DNA from: Pseudomonas putida
Lineage (GTDB): Bacteria > Pseudomonadota > Gammaproteobacteria > Pseudomonadales > Pseudomonadaceae
Reading direction: 5' to 3'
Length of the DNA: 64,000 bases
Assembly (NCBI RefSeq): GCF_001941965.1
Contig: NZ_MKZO01000013.1
Coordinates: 1-64,000 of the forward strand
Each line of letters starts with the position of its first letter. Position 1 is the stretch's first letter. The notes under the pieces were generated by a model. It saw nothing but the letters and a program-made list of their open reading frames with translations, did not search any database and was not told the origin of the DNA. Shown one piece after another: positions 16,610 to 26,034 of the stretch. A program made the translations under genes and the position numbers.

Positions 16610-16664
16610 TACCCCCCCTACCTATCGAATGGGCCGGAGAATGGCATACCCCCACCCCCTATGC
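16610..16664 (-). promoter_or_regulatory. dmeRF operator C-tracts
   Basis: Two sites of the RcnR/CsoR operator kind. The first, TA-C7-TA at 16610-16620, lies directly before the dmeR start. The second, 16644-16664, consists of GCATA, C5-A-C5, TATGC with perfectly inverted ends. RcnR-family operators are TA-rich ends flanking a six-or-more G/C tract. Two sites would permit tight repression of the promoter between them. Confidence 0.75.
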
Positions 16665-16761
16665 AAGCGACAGGCGAGCGAAGGCCGGGGACGGGATCAG
16701 GAAGGGGAGAGGAGTTGGCCGCAGGACCAGCGCAGGCGCGCTGGTCGGCAACCGGGAGGCA

Positions 16762-17025
16762 TCACTCGCTGGCGATGGGGTTCAGGCGGGCTTCGAGCTC
16801 TTCGACCTTGGCTTCCAGTGCTTCAAGACGAGCACGGGTGCGGGCCAGGACGACCATCTGGCTGTCGAATTCTTCACGGCTGACCAGGTCGAGCTTGCTG
16901 AAGCCACTTTGCAGCAGCGCCTTGAACTGGCTTTCCAGCTCGCTGCGCGGTTGTCCGGGGTCGTTGCTGAACAGGCGCGAGGCCTGGTCGCTCAGGGCAT
17001 CGAGAAAGGCTTTGGGCGCAAGCAT
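16762..17025 (-). CDS. ubiK: ubiquinone biosynthesis accessory factor UbiK
   Basis: 87-aa YqiC/BMFP-family protein with an amphipathic N-terminal half and a long C-terminal coiled coil (RTRARLEALEAKVEELEARL). UbiK works with UbiJ in the aerobic ubiquinone synthesis complex, probably helping lipid intermediates reach the enzymes. The start MLAPKAFLDALSD at 17025 has AGGAGCG upstream; an open frame continuing to 17247 runs through the glnK control region and is rejected. It is divergent from glnK. Confidence 0.9.
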   Translation of the reverse strand: MLAPKAFLDALSDQASRLFSNDPGQPRSELESQFKALLQSGFSKLDLVSREEFDSQMVVLARTRARLEALEAKVEELEARLNPIASE

Positions 17026-17120
17026 GGGGGCGCTCCTGTTTCGGAAAGAGGGCCGGCAGTGTAGCACGGGCCTTTCACCGCCTTCCGTTGCACACTTTTT
17101 GAACATCCCGCGACACAGGC

Positions 17121-17139
17121 GCGCACCGTTGTAGTGCGC
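17121..17139 (+). promoter_or_regulatory. NtrC-like enhancer site
   Basis: GCGCAC-N7-GTGCGC is a perfect dyad that fits the NtrC pattern GCAC-N7-GTGC. It lies about 75-95 bp upstream of a sigma-54-like promoter, which is the normal enhancer distance, and in front of the nitrogen-regulated glnK-amtB genes. Confidence 0.6.
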
Positions 17140-17213
17140 CGTTTTGCCTACTGGCGACTGGCCAAGACCGCCTATTGCGTGCAAGCCGTTGTAATCCGGC
17201 GCTTTCCCGGACA

Positions 17214-17229
17214 TGGCATTGTTTCTGCT
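17214..17229 (+). promoter_or_regulatory. sigma-54-like promoter for glnK-amtB
   Basis: TGGCATTGTTTCTGCT has the invariant GG-N10-GC spacing of RpoN promoters (consensus TGGCACG-N4-TTGCA/T) and differs at three positions. It would give a leader of roughly 200 nt before the glnK ATG, which is long. A closer second promoter cannot be excluded. Confidence 0.5.
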
Positions 17230-17231
17230 AA

Positions 17232-17777
<546 letters not shown>

Positions 17778-17817
17778 CAAAAGCCGCCCCAAACCCAACG
17801 CCCCAGGAGAATACAAC

Positions 17818-19155
17818 ATGACTCTGCGTAAATTCGCAGGGCTAGGAGCCCTATTGTCCCTCGTAATGCCAGCCGTCGCGCTGGCCGAGGAATCCGCTGC
17901 GGCCACTGCGGCTCCCGCGCTCAATTCCGGCGACACCGCCTGGATGCTGACTGCCACTGCCCTTGTTCTGTTCATGACCATCCCCGGCCTTGCCCTGTTC
18001 TACGGCGGCATGGTGCGTTCGAAGAACGTGCTGTCGGTGATGATGCAGTGCTTTGCCATCACCGGCCTGATCAGCGTGCTGTGGGTCATCTTCGGTTACA
18101 GCCTGGCCTTCGATACCACCGGTATGGAGCAGGGCGTCACCAACTTCAATTCCTTCGTCGGCGGCCTGTCCAAGGCATTCCTCGCCGGCGTGACTCCGGA
18201 AAGCCTGACGGCGGCCTTCCCTGAAGCGGTCTTCGTGGTCTTCCAGATGACCTTCGCCATCATCACCCCGGCGCTGATCGTCGGTGCCTTCGCCGAGCGC
18301 ATGAAGTTCTCCGCGATGCTGGTGTTCATGGCCATCTGGTTCACCCTGGTCTATGCACCGATCGCGCACATGGTCTGGTCCGGCAACGGCGGCCTGATGT
18401 GGGACTGGGGCGTGCTCGACTTCGCTGGCGGCACCGTGGTGCACATCAACGCCGGTATCGCCGGCCTGGTAGCCTGCATCGTGCTCGGCAAGCGTAAAGG
18501 CTTCCCGACCACTCCGATGGCGCCGCACAACCTTGGCTACACCCTGATGGGCGCCGCCATGCTGTGGATCGGCTGGTTCGGCTTCAACGCAGGCTCCGCC
18601 GCTGCCGCCAACGGCACCGCCGGCATGGCCATGCTGGTGACCCAGGTCGCCACTGCCGCCGCCGCGCTGGGCTGGATGTTCGCCGAGTGGATCACCCACG
18701 GCAAACCAAGCGCCCTGGGCATCGCTTCGGGTGTGGTTGCCGGTCTGGTTGCCATCACTCCGGCTGCCGGCACCGCTGGCCCGATGGGCGGCCTGGTGAT
18801 CGGCCTGGTGTCCGGCGTGGTCTGCTTCTTCTGCGCCACCAGCCTGAAACGCAAACTGGGTTATGACGACTCCCTGGACGCCTTCGGCGTGCACGGTGTC
18901 GGCGGTATCGTCGGCGCGATCCTCACCGGTGTGTTCGCTGCACCGGCCCTGGGTGGCTTCGGCACCGTGACCGACATCGCCGCGCAAGTCTGGATCCAGG
19001 CCAAGGGCGTCGGCTTCACCGTGATCTACACCGGCATCGTCACCTACGTGATCCTGAAAGTGCTGGATGTGGTGATGGGCCTGCGTGTCAACGAAGAAGA
19101 AGAGTCGGTCGGCCTCGACCTGGCTCAACACAACGAGCGCGGCTACAACCTGTAA
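17818..19155 (+). CDS. amtB: ammonium transporter AmtB
   Basis: 445-aa inner-membrane ammonium channel. An N-terminal signal peptide (about 1-23, ending MPAVALA-EE) precedes 11 expected membrane helices, as in E. coli AmtB. Signature motifs include GLALFYGGMVRSKN and DFAGGTVVHINAGIAGL, the second carrying one of the twin pore histidines; the other lies in the DAFGVHGVGGIVG segment. It is co-transcribed with glnK, whose product gates it. A strong intrinsic terminator follows 19 bases after the stop. Confidence 0.96.
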   Translation: MTLRKFAGLGALLSLVMPAVALAEESAAATAAPALNSGDTAWMLTATALVLFMTIPGLALFYGGMVRSKNVLSVMMQCFAITGLISVLWVIFGYSLAFDTTGMEQGVTNFNSFVGGLSKAFLAGVTPESLTAAFPEAVFVVFQMTFAIITPALIVGAFAERMKFSAMLVFMAIWFTLVYAPIAHMVWSGNGGLMWDWGVLDFAGGTVVHINAGIAGLVACIVLGKRKGFPTTPMAPHNLGYTLMGAAMLWIGWFGFNAGSAAAANGTAGMAMLVTQVATAAAALGWMFAEWITHGKPSALGIASGVVAGLVAITPAAGTAGPMGGLVIGLVSGVVCFFCATSLKRKLGYDDSLDAFGVHGVGGIVGAILTGVFAAPALGGFGTVTDIAAQVWIQAKGVGFTVIYTGIVTYVILKVLDVVMGLRVNEEEESVGLDLAQHNERGYNL

Positions 19156-19171
19156 CCCGCCGCGAAAAAAA

Positions 19172-19198
19172 CTTGCCCGGCTTGCCGGGCATTTTTTC
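19172..19198 (+). terminator. rho-independent terminator of glnK-amtB
   Basis: Stem GCCCGGC (19175-19181), loop TT, GCCGGGC (19184-19190), followed by ATTTTTT. Confidence 0.93.
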
Positions 19199-19600
19199 GC
19201 CTCGAATTTGCCTCGGTGGCGGCGCGCAAACGGTTTTTCGCGGCAGGTTCATTCCTGATGGAATGACGCTCGGATTGTCGGCGGAAAACTTACAGTCCCT
19301 GGCGCGTTTTAGGCACTTTGCTTTTTCATCCGGCACGCTAGAATGCGCGCCGTGGAGTGATGATGGCCTGTTCACACACTTCATGGCCCTTTGCTAGGCT
19401 TGCTGGTGAGCGAGCCGCTCGGCGGGGACGAAACCGGGGCTTTGAACCGGCAGCTCTTTATTTGGTCAGGCTCTGAAGGGCCTGCACGGCGTTCGCCAGC
19501 GAGAGCGGCGGGCGCTGTCCGTATCTTTCTCCAGCAGTCGTAAACCTCTACGGCAACTGGTCTATAACTAATCTGCTTTTCGCAAGTCATGAGGTAGAAC
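19199..19600 (+). other. amtB-sutA intergenic region and sutA leader
   Basis: About 400 bp with no believable gene in either strand. It must hold the sutA promoter; TATAAC near 19561 could be a -10 element. The ribosome site is GAGGTAG just before 19601. I see no other recognisable element. Confidence 0.55.
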
Positions 19601-19924
19601 ATGAGCGACGACGATCTGGAAAATGACGACCTCGAAGTAGGCGACGAAGACGAGGGCGATGAAGGCCTCGAAGCGGCGGCGGACGACGGTGCCGAAGACG
19701 CTGGCGACGACAGCCCGGCCCCTGCGGCCAAGGGCAAATCCAAGGCAGCGGTCTCGGTAGACGAGATGCCGAGCATGGAAGCCAAGCAGAAGGAGCGCGA
19801 TGCGCTCGCCAAGGCCATGGAAGATTTCCTGGCCCGTGGTGGCAAGGTGCAGGAAGTGGAAGCCAACGTGGTTGCCGATCCGCCCAAGAAGCCCGACAAC
19901 AAATACGGCAGCCGTCCTATCTGA
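19601..19924 (+). CDS. sutA: RNA polymerase-binding transcriptional regulator SutA
   Basis: 107-aa protein with a very acidic, disordered first half (residues 1-40 are largely Asp, Glu, Gly and Ala). A conserved central helix follows (MEAKQKERDALAKAMEDFLA, about 55-75), then a short C-terminal tail ending KKPDNKYGSRPI. These are the features of P. aeruginosa SutA, a small protein that binds RNA polymerase and boosts rRNA and maintenance gene transcription during slow growth. Its position next to glnK-amtB matches other pseudomonads. A terminator follows. Confidence 0.88.
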   Translation: MSDDDLENDDLEVGDEDEGDEGLEAAADDGAEDAGDDSPAPAAKGKSKAAVSVDEMPSMEAKQKERDALAKAMEDFLARGGKVQEVEANVVADPPKKPDNKYGSRPI

Positions 19925-19937
19925 GGCCGTCGTAACG

Positions 19938-19968
19938 AAAAGCCCGCCATCAATCAGCGGGCTTTTTT
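19938..19968 (+). terminator. rho-independent terminator of sutA
   Basis: AAAAGCCCGC, loop CATCAATCA, GCGGGCTTTTTT. A-rich start and T-rich end make it potentially bidirectional. Confidence 0.93.
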
Positions 19969-19999
19969 GTGCCTGGCCTAATGGAGCGGACAACACCGT

Positions 20000-20092
20000 C
20001 CCTGTGGGAGCTGGCTTGTCGGACCGCCGAACCGCAGCGATTGCTGTAGTGAATTCACCATAGCTATCGCTGGCAAGCCAGCTCCCACAGGG
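20000..20092. repeat. BIME with EcoRI-palindrome core
   Basis: CCCTGTGGGAGCTGGCTTG is inverted at the far end as CAAGCCAGCTCCCACAGGG. The spacer contains TTGCTGTAGTGAATTCACCA, shared with the copies at 15205 and 30519. It lies between the convergent sutA and yigB. Confidence 0.9.
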
Positions 20093-20116
20093 TTTGTGCA
20101 AAGGCTGATGAAGAGG

Positions 20117-20812
20117 TCAGCGCCAGCGGGCGAGGACGTCTGGCAGTTGCGACAGCCGCTGGATCTCCGCATCCGGCCGGCCAGCCGCCTCCCATGCCTT
20201 GCCCTGCGGGTTGAACCACACCGCGCGCAGGCCCGCACGCTGGGCGCCAGCGATATCGTCGCCCGGATGATCACCGATATGCACCGCAGCCCCCGCTTCG
20301 ACCTCACCCTGGCGCAGAGCCTCGAGGAACGGCGCCGGGTCCGGCTTGCCAATCCCCAGGTCCTCGGCACAGAGCGCGAATTTGAAGTAATCCGCCAGCC
20401 CCAGCCGCCGCACATCGGCATTGCCATTGGTGACCACGCCCAGGGTGTAGTGCCGGCGCAGCAGCTCCAGCACTGGCTGCACCTCGGGGAAGATCTCGAT
20501 TTGGTGGCGGGCATGCAGGAACACTTCAAACCCTTCGTTGGCCAGCTCACGGGCCTTCTGCTCGCTGTAACCCACCTCTTCCAGCGCATGGAACAGCACG
20601 CGGCGGCGCAGAGCGCTGATGCGGTGCTTGAGGCCAGGCTCGGCCTGCACCACACGCTCGCGAATGGCGTACAGGTGCTCCACCGGCACGCCACCCAGGC
20701 TGGGTGCATTGGCCGCCAGCCAGTCGCGCAGGACGGCCTCGGCACTGACGATCACCGGGGCGGTGTCCCACAGGGTGTCGTCGAGGTCGAAGGTGATCAG
20801 CTGAATACTCAT
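20117..20812 (-). CDS. yigB: HAD-superfamily phosphatase YigB
   Basis: 231-aa HAD-IA hydrolase. The motifs are [10 protein letters not shown] (nucleophile Asp at residue 9), VVTNGN (motif II), the lysine of [10 protein letters not shown] (motif III) and [11 protein letters not shown] (motif IV). E. coli YigB dephosphorylates 5-amino-6-ribitylamino-uracil phosphate in riboflavin synthesis and lies next to xerC. Here too it is the last gene of dapF-DUF484-xerC-yigB, with a 4-bp overlap with xerC, which supports the name. Substrate assignment is by homology and context. Confidence 0.85.
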   Translation of the reverse strand: MSIQLITFDLDDTLWDTAPVIVSAEAVLRDWLAANAPSLGGVPVEHLYAIRERVVQAEPGLKHRISALRRRVLFHALEEVGYSEQKARELANEGFEVFLHARHQIEIFPEVQPVLELLRRHYTLGVVTNGNADVRRLGLADYFKFALCAEDLGIGKPDPAPFLEALRQGEVEAGAAVHIGDHPGDDIAGAQRAGLRAVWFNPQGKAWEAAGRPDAEIQRLSQLPDVLARWR

Positions 20813-21708
20813 GAGTCGTCGCCTTTACTGCGTTTGGCCCGAGGATGCGCGCTGTCGTAGACCGCGGCAAGGTGCTGGAAATCGAGGTGGGTGTAGATCT
20901 GGGTGGTCTTGATGTCGGCATGGCCGAGCATCTCCTGCACGGCACGCAGGTCCTGCGACGACTCCAGCAGATGGCTGGCGAAAGAGTGCCGGAGCATGTG
21001 CGGATGCAGGTTCTGGCCAAGCTCGCGCTCGCCAGCGGCCTTCACCCGCAGCTGAATGGCGCGCGGCCCCAGGCGCCGGCCCTGCTGGCTGACGAACACG
21101 GCGCCGTCCTGCGGGTTGCTCAGCGCGCGCAGGGCCAGCCACTGTTCCAGTGCCTCACGGGCCTTGCGTCCGACGGGCAGGACGCGGGTCTTGCTGCCCT
21201 TGCCGTGGACCTGCACCAGCCCGGCGGGCAGGTCGAGCTGTTCCAGGTCGAGGCTGGTCAGCTCGGAGAGGCGCAGGCCGGAGGAATAGAACAGTTCGAG
21301 AATCGCCTGGTCGCGGTGGGCGAGAAAGTCGTCTTCGACGCCGCCTTCGAGCAGTTGCAGGGCGCGATCGGTGTCCAGCGTTCGCGGCAGGCGCCGCTCG
21401 CCCTTGGGCGCGGCAAGGCCGTTGGCCGGATCGTGATCGCAAATGCCTTCGCGGTTGAGGTAGCGATAGAAGCCCCGCACCGCCGAGAGCAGGCGGGCCA
21501 GGCTGCGCGAGGATTGCCCCTGATGGTGGCGGCGGGCGATGAACTGGCGCAGATGCTGGATCTGCAGAGCTTTCCAGTCGGTGATCCCCACCGTCCCGCA
21601 AAAGGCCAGGACGCTGTCGAGATCACGCCGGTAGGCCAACTGGGTGTGCTCCGACATCTGCCGCTCGCTACGCAGATGGGTGCAGAACGCCTCCAGCTGG
21701 CGTTCCAT
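20809..21708 (-). CDS. xerC: tyrosine recombinase XerC
   Basis: 299-aa site-specific recombinase that with XerD resolves chromosome dimers at dif. It has an N-terminal SAM-like core-binding domain (about 1-85) and a C-terminal catalytic domain. The active-site set is visible: Arg in [13 protein letters not shown], His-x-x-Arg in [12 protein letters not shown], His in [12 protein letters not shown] and Tyr in IYTHLDFQ. It starts immediately after the DUF484 gene stop and overlaps yigB by 4 bp. The operon context separates it from XerD and phage integrases. Confidence 0.95.
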   Translation of the reverse strand: MERQLEAFCTHLRSERQMSEHTQLAYRRDLDSVLAFCGTVGITDWKALQIQHLRQFIARRHHQGQSSRSLARLLSAVRGFYRYLNREGICDHDPANGLAAPKGERRLPRTLDTDRALQLLEGGVEDDFLAHRDQAILELFYSSGLRLSELTSLDLEQLDLPAGLVQVHGKGSKTRVLPVGRKAREALEQWLALRALSNPQDGAVFVSQQGRRLGPRAIQLRVKAAGERELGQNLHPHMLRHSFASHLLESSQDLRAVQEMLGHADIKTTQIYTHLDFQHLAAVYDSAHPRAKRSKGDDS

Positions 21709-22455
21709 TCAGCGCACCGGGCGCAGGGTCTGGGTCAGGCGCGGCACGACGCGGCCGAGTACTTCGGCGATATAGCCGAGGAACAGGGTGCCGACGGTGC
21801 TCTTGTAGTGATGCGGGTCGCGGCTGCCGATTGCCAGCACGCCATGCAGTCCCTGATTTTCCAGGGCCGCCACGGCGCTGGAACCGACTTCCTTGCGCTG
21901 TGCCTCGCCGAACAGGAAGTCCAGCTCATGCTCGCGCAGGTTGCCGCTGACGGTCTTGCCGCCGCAGAGCAGGCCGCCGATGGCCTGCTGCGCTTCGCTG
22001 GTGGGCACCCAGCGGCCCACCGGCGCGGCGTTCTCGCCAAACAGGATGAGGCTGACGAAGGGCACCTGGAAGTCCTGGCGCAGACGGTCTTCCACGGCCA
22101 TGACCACGGTTTCCAGGTTGTCGGCGTCGAGCAGGTCGAGGATCAGGCGGCGGGTCTTCTCGAACAGGCGGTCGTTGTCGCGGGCGACATCCATCAGGTG
22201 CGAGAGGCGGTGGCGCATTTCGATGTTGCGGTCGCGCAGCAGCTTCAACTGGCGCTCCACCAGCGACACGCTGTCGCCACGCTGGTGGGGAATCAGTTGC
22301 TCGAGCAGGAGGTCGTCATGCTCGGCAAAGAAGGTGGGATGGGCGCGCAGGTAAGCGGCCACGGCCTCGGCCCCGACGTCGGGCGTGGAGCCCTCCGCGA
22401 GGATTTCGCTGGGTTCCGCGGCTGGCGCCTGGGGCTGATCGGTCATGGCTGGCAC
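21709..22455 (-). CDS. DUF484 family protein (YigA-like)
   Basis: 248-aa cytoplasmic protein of the DUF484/COG3159 family. The N-terminal helical segment contains VAAYLRAHPTFFAEHDDLL, a coiled coil (VERQLKLLRDRNIEMRHRLS) follows, and the C-terminal half is GAF-like (about 90-240). The function is unknown. The family is almost always encoded between dapF and xerC, as here (4-bp gap to dapF, none to xerC), so translational coupling is likely. No catalytic residues can be pointed to. Confidence 0.88.
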   Translation of the reverse strand: MPAMTDQPQAPAAEPSEILAEGSTPDVGAEAVAAYLRAHPTFFAEHDDLLLEQLIPHQRGDSVSLVERQLKLLRDRNIEMRHRLSHLMDVARDNDRLFEKTRRLILDLLDADNLETVVMAVEDRLRQDFQVPFVSLILFGENAAPVGRWVPTSEAQQAIGGLLCGGKTVSGNLREHELDFLFGEAQRKEVGSSAVAALENQGLHGVLAIGSRDPHHYKSTVGTLFLGYIAEVLGRVVPRLTQTLRPVR

Positions 22456-22459
22456 TCAC

Positions 22460-23290
22460 TCATAGACGAACCTGTCCTTCGTAGACCCGGACGGCCGGGC
22501 CGGTCATCATCACCGGCTTGCCCGGGCCGCCCCACTCGATGGACAGGCGTCCGCCGGGCAGGTCGATAAGCAGCGGCGAATCCATCCAGCCCTGGCTGAT
22601 GGCGGCCACCGCAGCGGCGCAGGCACCGGTACCGCAGGCCTGGGTTTCCCCGGCGCCGCGTTCCCAGACGCGCAACTGGGCGCGATGACGGTCGATGACC
22701 TGGAGGAAACCGACGTTGACCCGCTGCGGGAAGCGCGGGTGATGTTCGATCTGCGGGCCGAGGTCATGCACGGGGGCATTGTTGACGTCGTCCACCCGCA
22801 GCACGGCATGGGGGTTGCCCATGGAGACCGCAGCCAGCTCGACGGTCTGCCCGCCGACGTCCAGCGGATAGCTCAGGGCCTGGGCCGGTGCCTGGAACGG
22901 GATTTGCGCCGGGACCAGGCGTGGCGGGCCCATGTCGACGCTGATCTGCCCGTCGTTGCGCACGTCGAGCTCGATGATCCCGCCCTTGGTTTCCACGCGG
23001 ATGCGCTTCTTCGCGGTCAGGCGTTTGTCGAGGACGAAGCGGGCGAAGCAGCGTGCACCGTTGCCGCACTGTTCCACTTCGGAGCCGTCGGCATTGAAGA
23101 TGCGGTAGCGGAAGTCCACTTCCGGATTGCTCGGTGCCTCGACGATCAGCAGCTGGTCGAAGCCCACGCCGGTGTGGCGGTCGCCCCACTGCTTGGCGTG
23201 CTTGGGCAGGATGTGCGCGTGCTGGCTGACCAGGTCGAGGACCATGAAGTCGTTGCCCAGGCCGTGCATCTTGGTAAAGCGCAAAAGCAT
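22460..23290 (-). CDS. dapF: diaminopimelate epimerase
   Basis: 276-aa PLP-independent epimerase converting LL- to meso-diaminopimelate for lysine and peptidoglycan. The two catalytic cysteines are in [11 protein letters not shown] (about residue 75) and [13 protein letters not shown] (about residue 219), in two pseudo-symmetric domains. The start [20 protein letters not shown] is typical. It lies 4 bp after lysA, which consumes its product. Confidence 0.96.
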   Translation of the reverse strand: MLLRFTKMHGLGNDFMVLDLVSQHAHILPKHAKQWGDRHTGVGFDQLLIVEAPSNPEVDFRYRIFNADGSEVEQCGNGARCFARFVLDKRLTAKKRIRVETKGGIIELDVRNDGQISVDMGPPRLVPAQIPFQAPAQALSYPLDVGGQTVELAAVSMGNPHAVLRVDDVNNAPVHDLGPQIEHHPRFPQRVNVGFLQVIDRHRAQLRVWERGAGETQACGTGACAAAVAAISQGWMDSPLLIDLPGGRLSIEWGGPGKPVMMTGPAVRVYEGQVRL

Positions 23291-23294
23291 CGTG

Positions 23295-24542
23295 TCACTC
23301 CGGCAGCAGGCTTTCGCCGGCGAACAGCTCGGCTACGGTCTCGCGGCGGCGCACTTCGAAGGCCTGGTCGCCATCGACCAGCACTTCGGCGCAGCGGCCA
23401 CGGGTGTTGTAGTTGGAGCTCATGACGAAACCATAGGCGCCCGCGGAGCGAACGGCCAGCAGGTCGCCTTCGGCCAGGTTCAGGGCGCGGTCCTTGGCGA
23501 GGAAGTCGCCGGTCTCGCAGATCGGCCCGACCACGTCGTAGTTGCGCAGCTCGCCTTCGCGTGGCTGTACCGCGCTGACGTCCATCCAGGCCTGGTACAG
23601 GGCCGGGCGGATCAGGTCGTTCATCGCCGCGTCGACGATGGCGAAATCCTTGTGCTCGGTGTGCTTGAGGTACTCCACGCGGGTCAGCAGCACGCCGGCG
23701 TTGGCCACGATGTGCCGGCCCGGTTCGAAGACCAGGGCCAGATCGCGGTCGCCCAGGCGCTCGCGCACGGCCTTGATGTAGTCGCCGGCCAGGGGCGGGA
23801 CTTCATCGCGGTAGCGCACGCCGAGGCCGCCGCCCAGGTCCAGGTGATTGAGCAGGATGCCGCAATCGCCGAGACGGTCGACCAGCATCAGGATGCGGTC
23901 GAGGGCGTCGAGGAAGGGCTCCAGCGAGGTCAGTTGCGAACCGATATGGCAGTCGACCCCGACGATCTCCAGGTTCGGTAGCTGTGCGGCGCGAACGTAG
24001 ACCTCTTCGGCATCGGCGATGGCGATGCCGAACTTGTTCTCTTTCAGGCCGGTGGAGATGTACGGGTGGGTGCCGGCATCGACGTCCGGGTTGACCCGCA
24101 GCGAGACCGGGGCACGTACGCCCATTTCCGCAGCCACCTGCTGCAGGCGCTCCAGCTCTTCGCTGGACTCGATGTTGAAGCAGTGCACGCCGACTTCCAG
24201 GGCGCGGCGCATGTCGGCGCGGGTCTTGCCGACGCCGGAGAAGACCACGCGATCGGCACGGCCACCGGCGGCCAGCACGCGTTCCAGCTCGCCGCCGGAA
24301 ACGATGTCGAAGCCCGCGCCGAGACGCGCCAGGACGTTGAGCACGCCCAGGTTGGAGTTGGCCTTGACCGCGAAGCAGACCAGGTGCGAGGTGCCTTGCA
24401 GGGCATCGGTGTAGCTACGGTACTGGGCCTCGATATGGGCGCGGGAGTACACGTAGGTCGGGGTGCCGAAACGTTCGGCGAGCGCCGACAGGCCTACACC
24501 TTCCGCGCACAGCTCACCGTCGCGGTAGTTGAAAGCGTCCAT
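23295..24542 (-). CDS. lysA: diaminopimelate decarboxylase
   Basis: 415-aa PLP enzyme of the alanine-racemase fold that decarboxylates meso-diaminopimelate to L-lysine. The PLP lysine is in [14 protein letters not shown] (about residue 60). Substrate and phosphate motifs include [18 protein letters not shown] and [11 protein letters not shown], the last carrying the active-site cysteine. It is the second gene of lptM-lysA-dapF-DUF484-xerC-yigB. Confidence 0.96.
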   Translation of the reverse strand: MDAFNYRDGELCAEGVGLSALAERFGTPTYVYSRAHIEAQYRSYTDALQGTSHLVCFAVKANSNLGVLNVLARLGAGFDIVSGGELERVLAAGGRADRVVFSGVGKTRADMRRALEVGVHCFNIESSEELERLQQVAAEMGVRAPVSLRVNPDVDAGTHPYISTGLKENKFGIAIADAEEVYVRAAQLPNLEIVGVDCHIGSQLTSLEPFLDALDRILMLVDRLGDCGILLNHLDLGGGLGVRYRDEVPPLAGDYIKAVRERLGDRDLALVFEPGRHIVANAGVLLTRVEYLKHTEHKDFAIVDAAMNDLIRPALYQAWMDVSAVQPREGELRNYDVVGPICETGDFLAKDRALNLAEGDLLAVRSAGAYGFVMSSNYNTRGRCAEVLVDGDQAFEVRRRETVAELFAGESLLPE

Positions 24543-24551
24543 CGGAATCCC

Positions 24552-24689
24552 TTACTGGTGCTGGTGCGATTGCGACTTCTTGCCGTCCTTGCTGTCATCA
24601 GGAAGGTACAACGGGCCTTTCTGGCCGCAGGCGGAGACAAGGCAGGCAACCGCGACGAGCGCCGCGAGGGAGGAAATCAGGCGCTTCAT
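24552..24689 (-). CDS. lptM: LPS translocon maturation lipoprotein LptM (LppL/YifL)
   Basis: 45-aa lipoprotein. The signal peptide [20 protein letters not shown] ends in a lipobox with Cys21, followed by the hallmark [12 protein letters not shown] and a short basic/His-rich tail. LptM helps the LptDE lipopolysaccharide translocon assemble in the outer membrane. It is the first gene of the lysA operon, its usual location. Too short for many gene finders; the start at 24689 fits the signal peptide. Confidence 0.9.
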   Translation of the reverse strand: MKRLISSLAALVAVACLVSACGQKGPLYLPDDSKDGKKSQSHQHQ

Positions 24690-24874
24690 GGCGAAATCCT
24701 TTGATTTAAGCAGTATTGCGCCGGAGTATACCGAGCGTCCGGCGCCTTGCCTATGTAGCCGGCCAGCCGTCGGGCGGCACGGGCGGGACGCGGCGTTTGT
24801 CTTTGCATTCGCGGCGCGGCGCTCGTATCTTGCCCGGCTTGCGTGTTGAGCAGACATTTTTCGAGGTTCCTGCA

Positions 24875-25207
24875 ATGAGTTTGAGCGAAGCGCGTTTTCA
24901 CGATCTGGTAGACGCGACCCAACAGGCACTGGAAGACCTGTTCGATGAGAGCGACCTGGACCTGGACATGGAAAACTCGGCCGGTGTGCTGACCATCAAG
25001 TTCGACAACGGCGCCCAGTTGATCTTCAGCCGCCAGGAGCCGCTGCGCCAGCTGTGGCTGGCCGACCGTTCCGGTGGTTTCCACTTCGACTACGACGAAG
25101 AAAGCGGCAAGTGGACCTGCGAGAAGACCGAGGAGCTGCTGGGCGAGATGCTCGAGCGCATCGTCTGGGAACGGGCCGGCGAAAAGCTCGATTTCGAAGA
25201 GATCTGA
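24875..25207 (+). CDS. cyaY: iron donor/frataxin protein CyaY
   Basis: 110-aa bacterial frataxin. The acidic first helix ([20 protein letters not shown]) and a beta-sheet core ([20 protein letters not shown], then [14 protein letters not shown]) are typical. It binds iron and modulates the IscS cysteine desulfurase in Fe-S assembly. It diverges from lptM-lysA with 185 bp between. The DUF1289 gene follows after 1 bp and is probably co-transcribed. Confidence 0.94.
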   Translation: MSLSEARFHDLVDATQQALEDLFDESDLDLDMENSAGVLTIKFDNGAQLIFSRQEPLRQLWLADRSGGFHFDYDEESGKWTCEKTEELLGEMLERIVWERAGEKLDFEEI

Positions 25208-25208
25208 G

Positions 25209-25427
25209 ATGAGCGAGGTTCGACCGGCCAAGCCGCTGTACAGCAATGTCAGCCCGGCGGTGAAGTCGCCGTGCATCAGCACCTGTCGCCTGGATGAGGC
25301 GCGGGTATGCATCGGCTGTTTCCGTCATGTGGAGCATATTCGCGAGTGGCGCTCGGCGGATGACCAGCGGCGGCGGGAGATTTGTGCCGAGGCCGGTGTG
25401 CGGCGGCTGGCTGCGACTGGCTCCTGA
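25209..25427 (+). CDS. DUF1289 family small cysteine protein
   Basis: 72-aa protein with the DUF1289 signature CISTCRLDEARVCIGCFRHV followed by EIREW-like HIREWRSADD. The four clustered cysteines (CxxxC and CxxC) suggest a metal or Fe-S site. The function is unproven; proximity to cyaY is compatible with iron metabolism but is no more than suggestive. Start ATG 1 bp after the cyaY stop. Confidence 0.88.
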   Translation: MSEVRPAKPLYSNVSPAVKSPCISTCRLDEARVCIGCFRHVEHIREWRSADDQRRREICAEAGVRRLAATGS

Positions 25428-25444
25428 ATCTGTGGGGCTTTTGC

Positions 25445-25478
25445 TGGCCTCATCGCTGGCAAGCCAGCTCCCACAGGG
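25445..25478. repeat. single REP element
   Basis: TGGCCTCATCGCTGGCAAGC... through CAGGG; one arm without its partner, after the DUF1289 stop. Confidence 0.85.
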
Positions 25479-25560
25479 TCCGCGTCGTGCTTTCGAGGTC
25501 TTGTGAAATTACCCGGCTGTGGTAGTGTCAGCCTCACAACGGCCATCTGCCGAACATTCG

Positions 25561-25586
25561 AAAACCCCGCCCTTGGGCGGGGTTTT
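25561..25586 (+). terminator. rho-independent terminator between DUF1289 gene and rnk
   Basis: Perfect 12-bp arms AAAACCCCGCCC / GGGCGGGGTTTT with a 2-nt loop. It ends 37 bp before the rnk ATG. It can end cyaY-DUF1289 transcripts and, being symmetrical, could also act as an attenuator in front of rnk. Confidence 0.88.
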
Positions 25587-25623
25587 GCTTTATGCGATCT
25601 GCCAAAAGGAGTCTGAACGGATC

Positions 25624-26034
25624 ATGAGCACCAAACCTTCCCTGACCCTCACTCGCCTGGACGTACAGCGTCTGGAACGCCTGCTCGACAGCCTCGACGA
25701 GAGCACGCCGGGCGTGCTGGCCCTGCAGGGCGAGCTGGACCGTGCCGCGCAGGTGGTGGGGCACGAGGAAGTCCCTGCCGGGGTGGTGACCATGAATTCC
25801 CGCGTGCATTGCCGCGAGGAAGCCAGCGGCAAGGACTATCACCTGACCCTGGTCTACCCGCAGGACGCCGGCAAGGAAGGCAATGTGTCGATCCTCGCGC
25901 CGATCGGCTGCGCGCTGCTCGGCCTGTCGGTGGGCGAGCAGATCGACTGGCCGGCGCCCGGCGGCAAGACCCTGAAGCTCAAGCTGCTGGAAGTCGAATA
26001 CCAGCCCGAAGCGGCAGGCGACTTCGACCTCTGA
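25624..26034 (+). CDS. rnk: regulator of nucleoside diphosphate kinase Rnk
   Basis: 136-aa protein with a short N-terminal coiled-coil hairpin (TRLDVQRLERLLDSL) and a C-terminal GreA/GreB-like FKBP domain (NSRVHCREEASGKDYHLTLV, IGCALLGLSVGEQIDW). Rnk binds RNA polymerase near the secondary channel but lacks Gre cleavage activity, and was named for its effect on Ndk levels. AAAGGAG precedes the ATG. Its stop directly abuts the cyaA stop on the other strand. Confidence 0.92.
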   Translation: MSTKPSLTLTRLDVQRLERLLDSLDESTPGVLALQGELDRAAQVVGHEEVPAGVVTMNSRVHCREEASGKDYHLTLVYPQDAGKEGNVSILAPIGCALLGLSVGEQIDWPAPGGKTLKLKLLEVEYQPEAAGDFDL

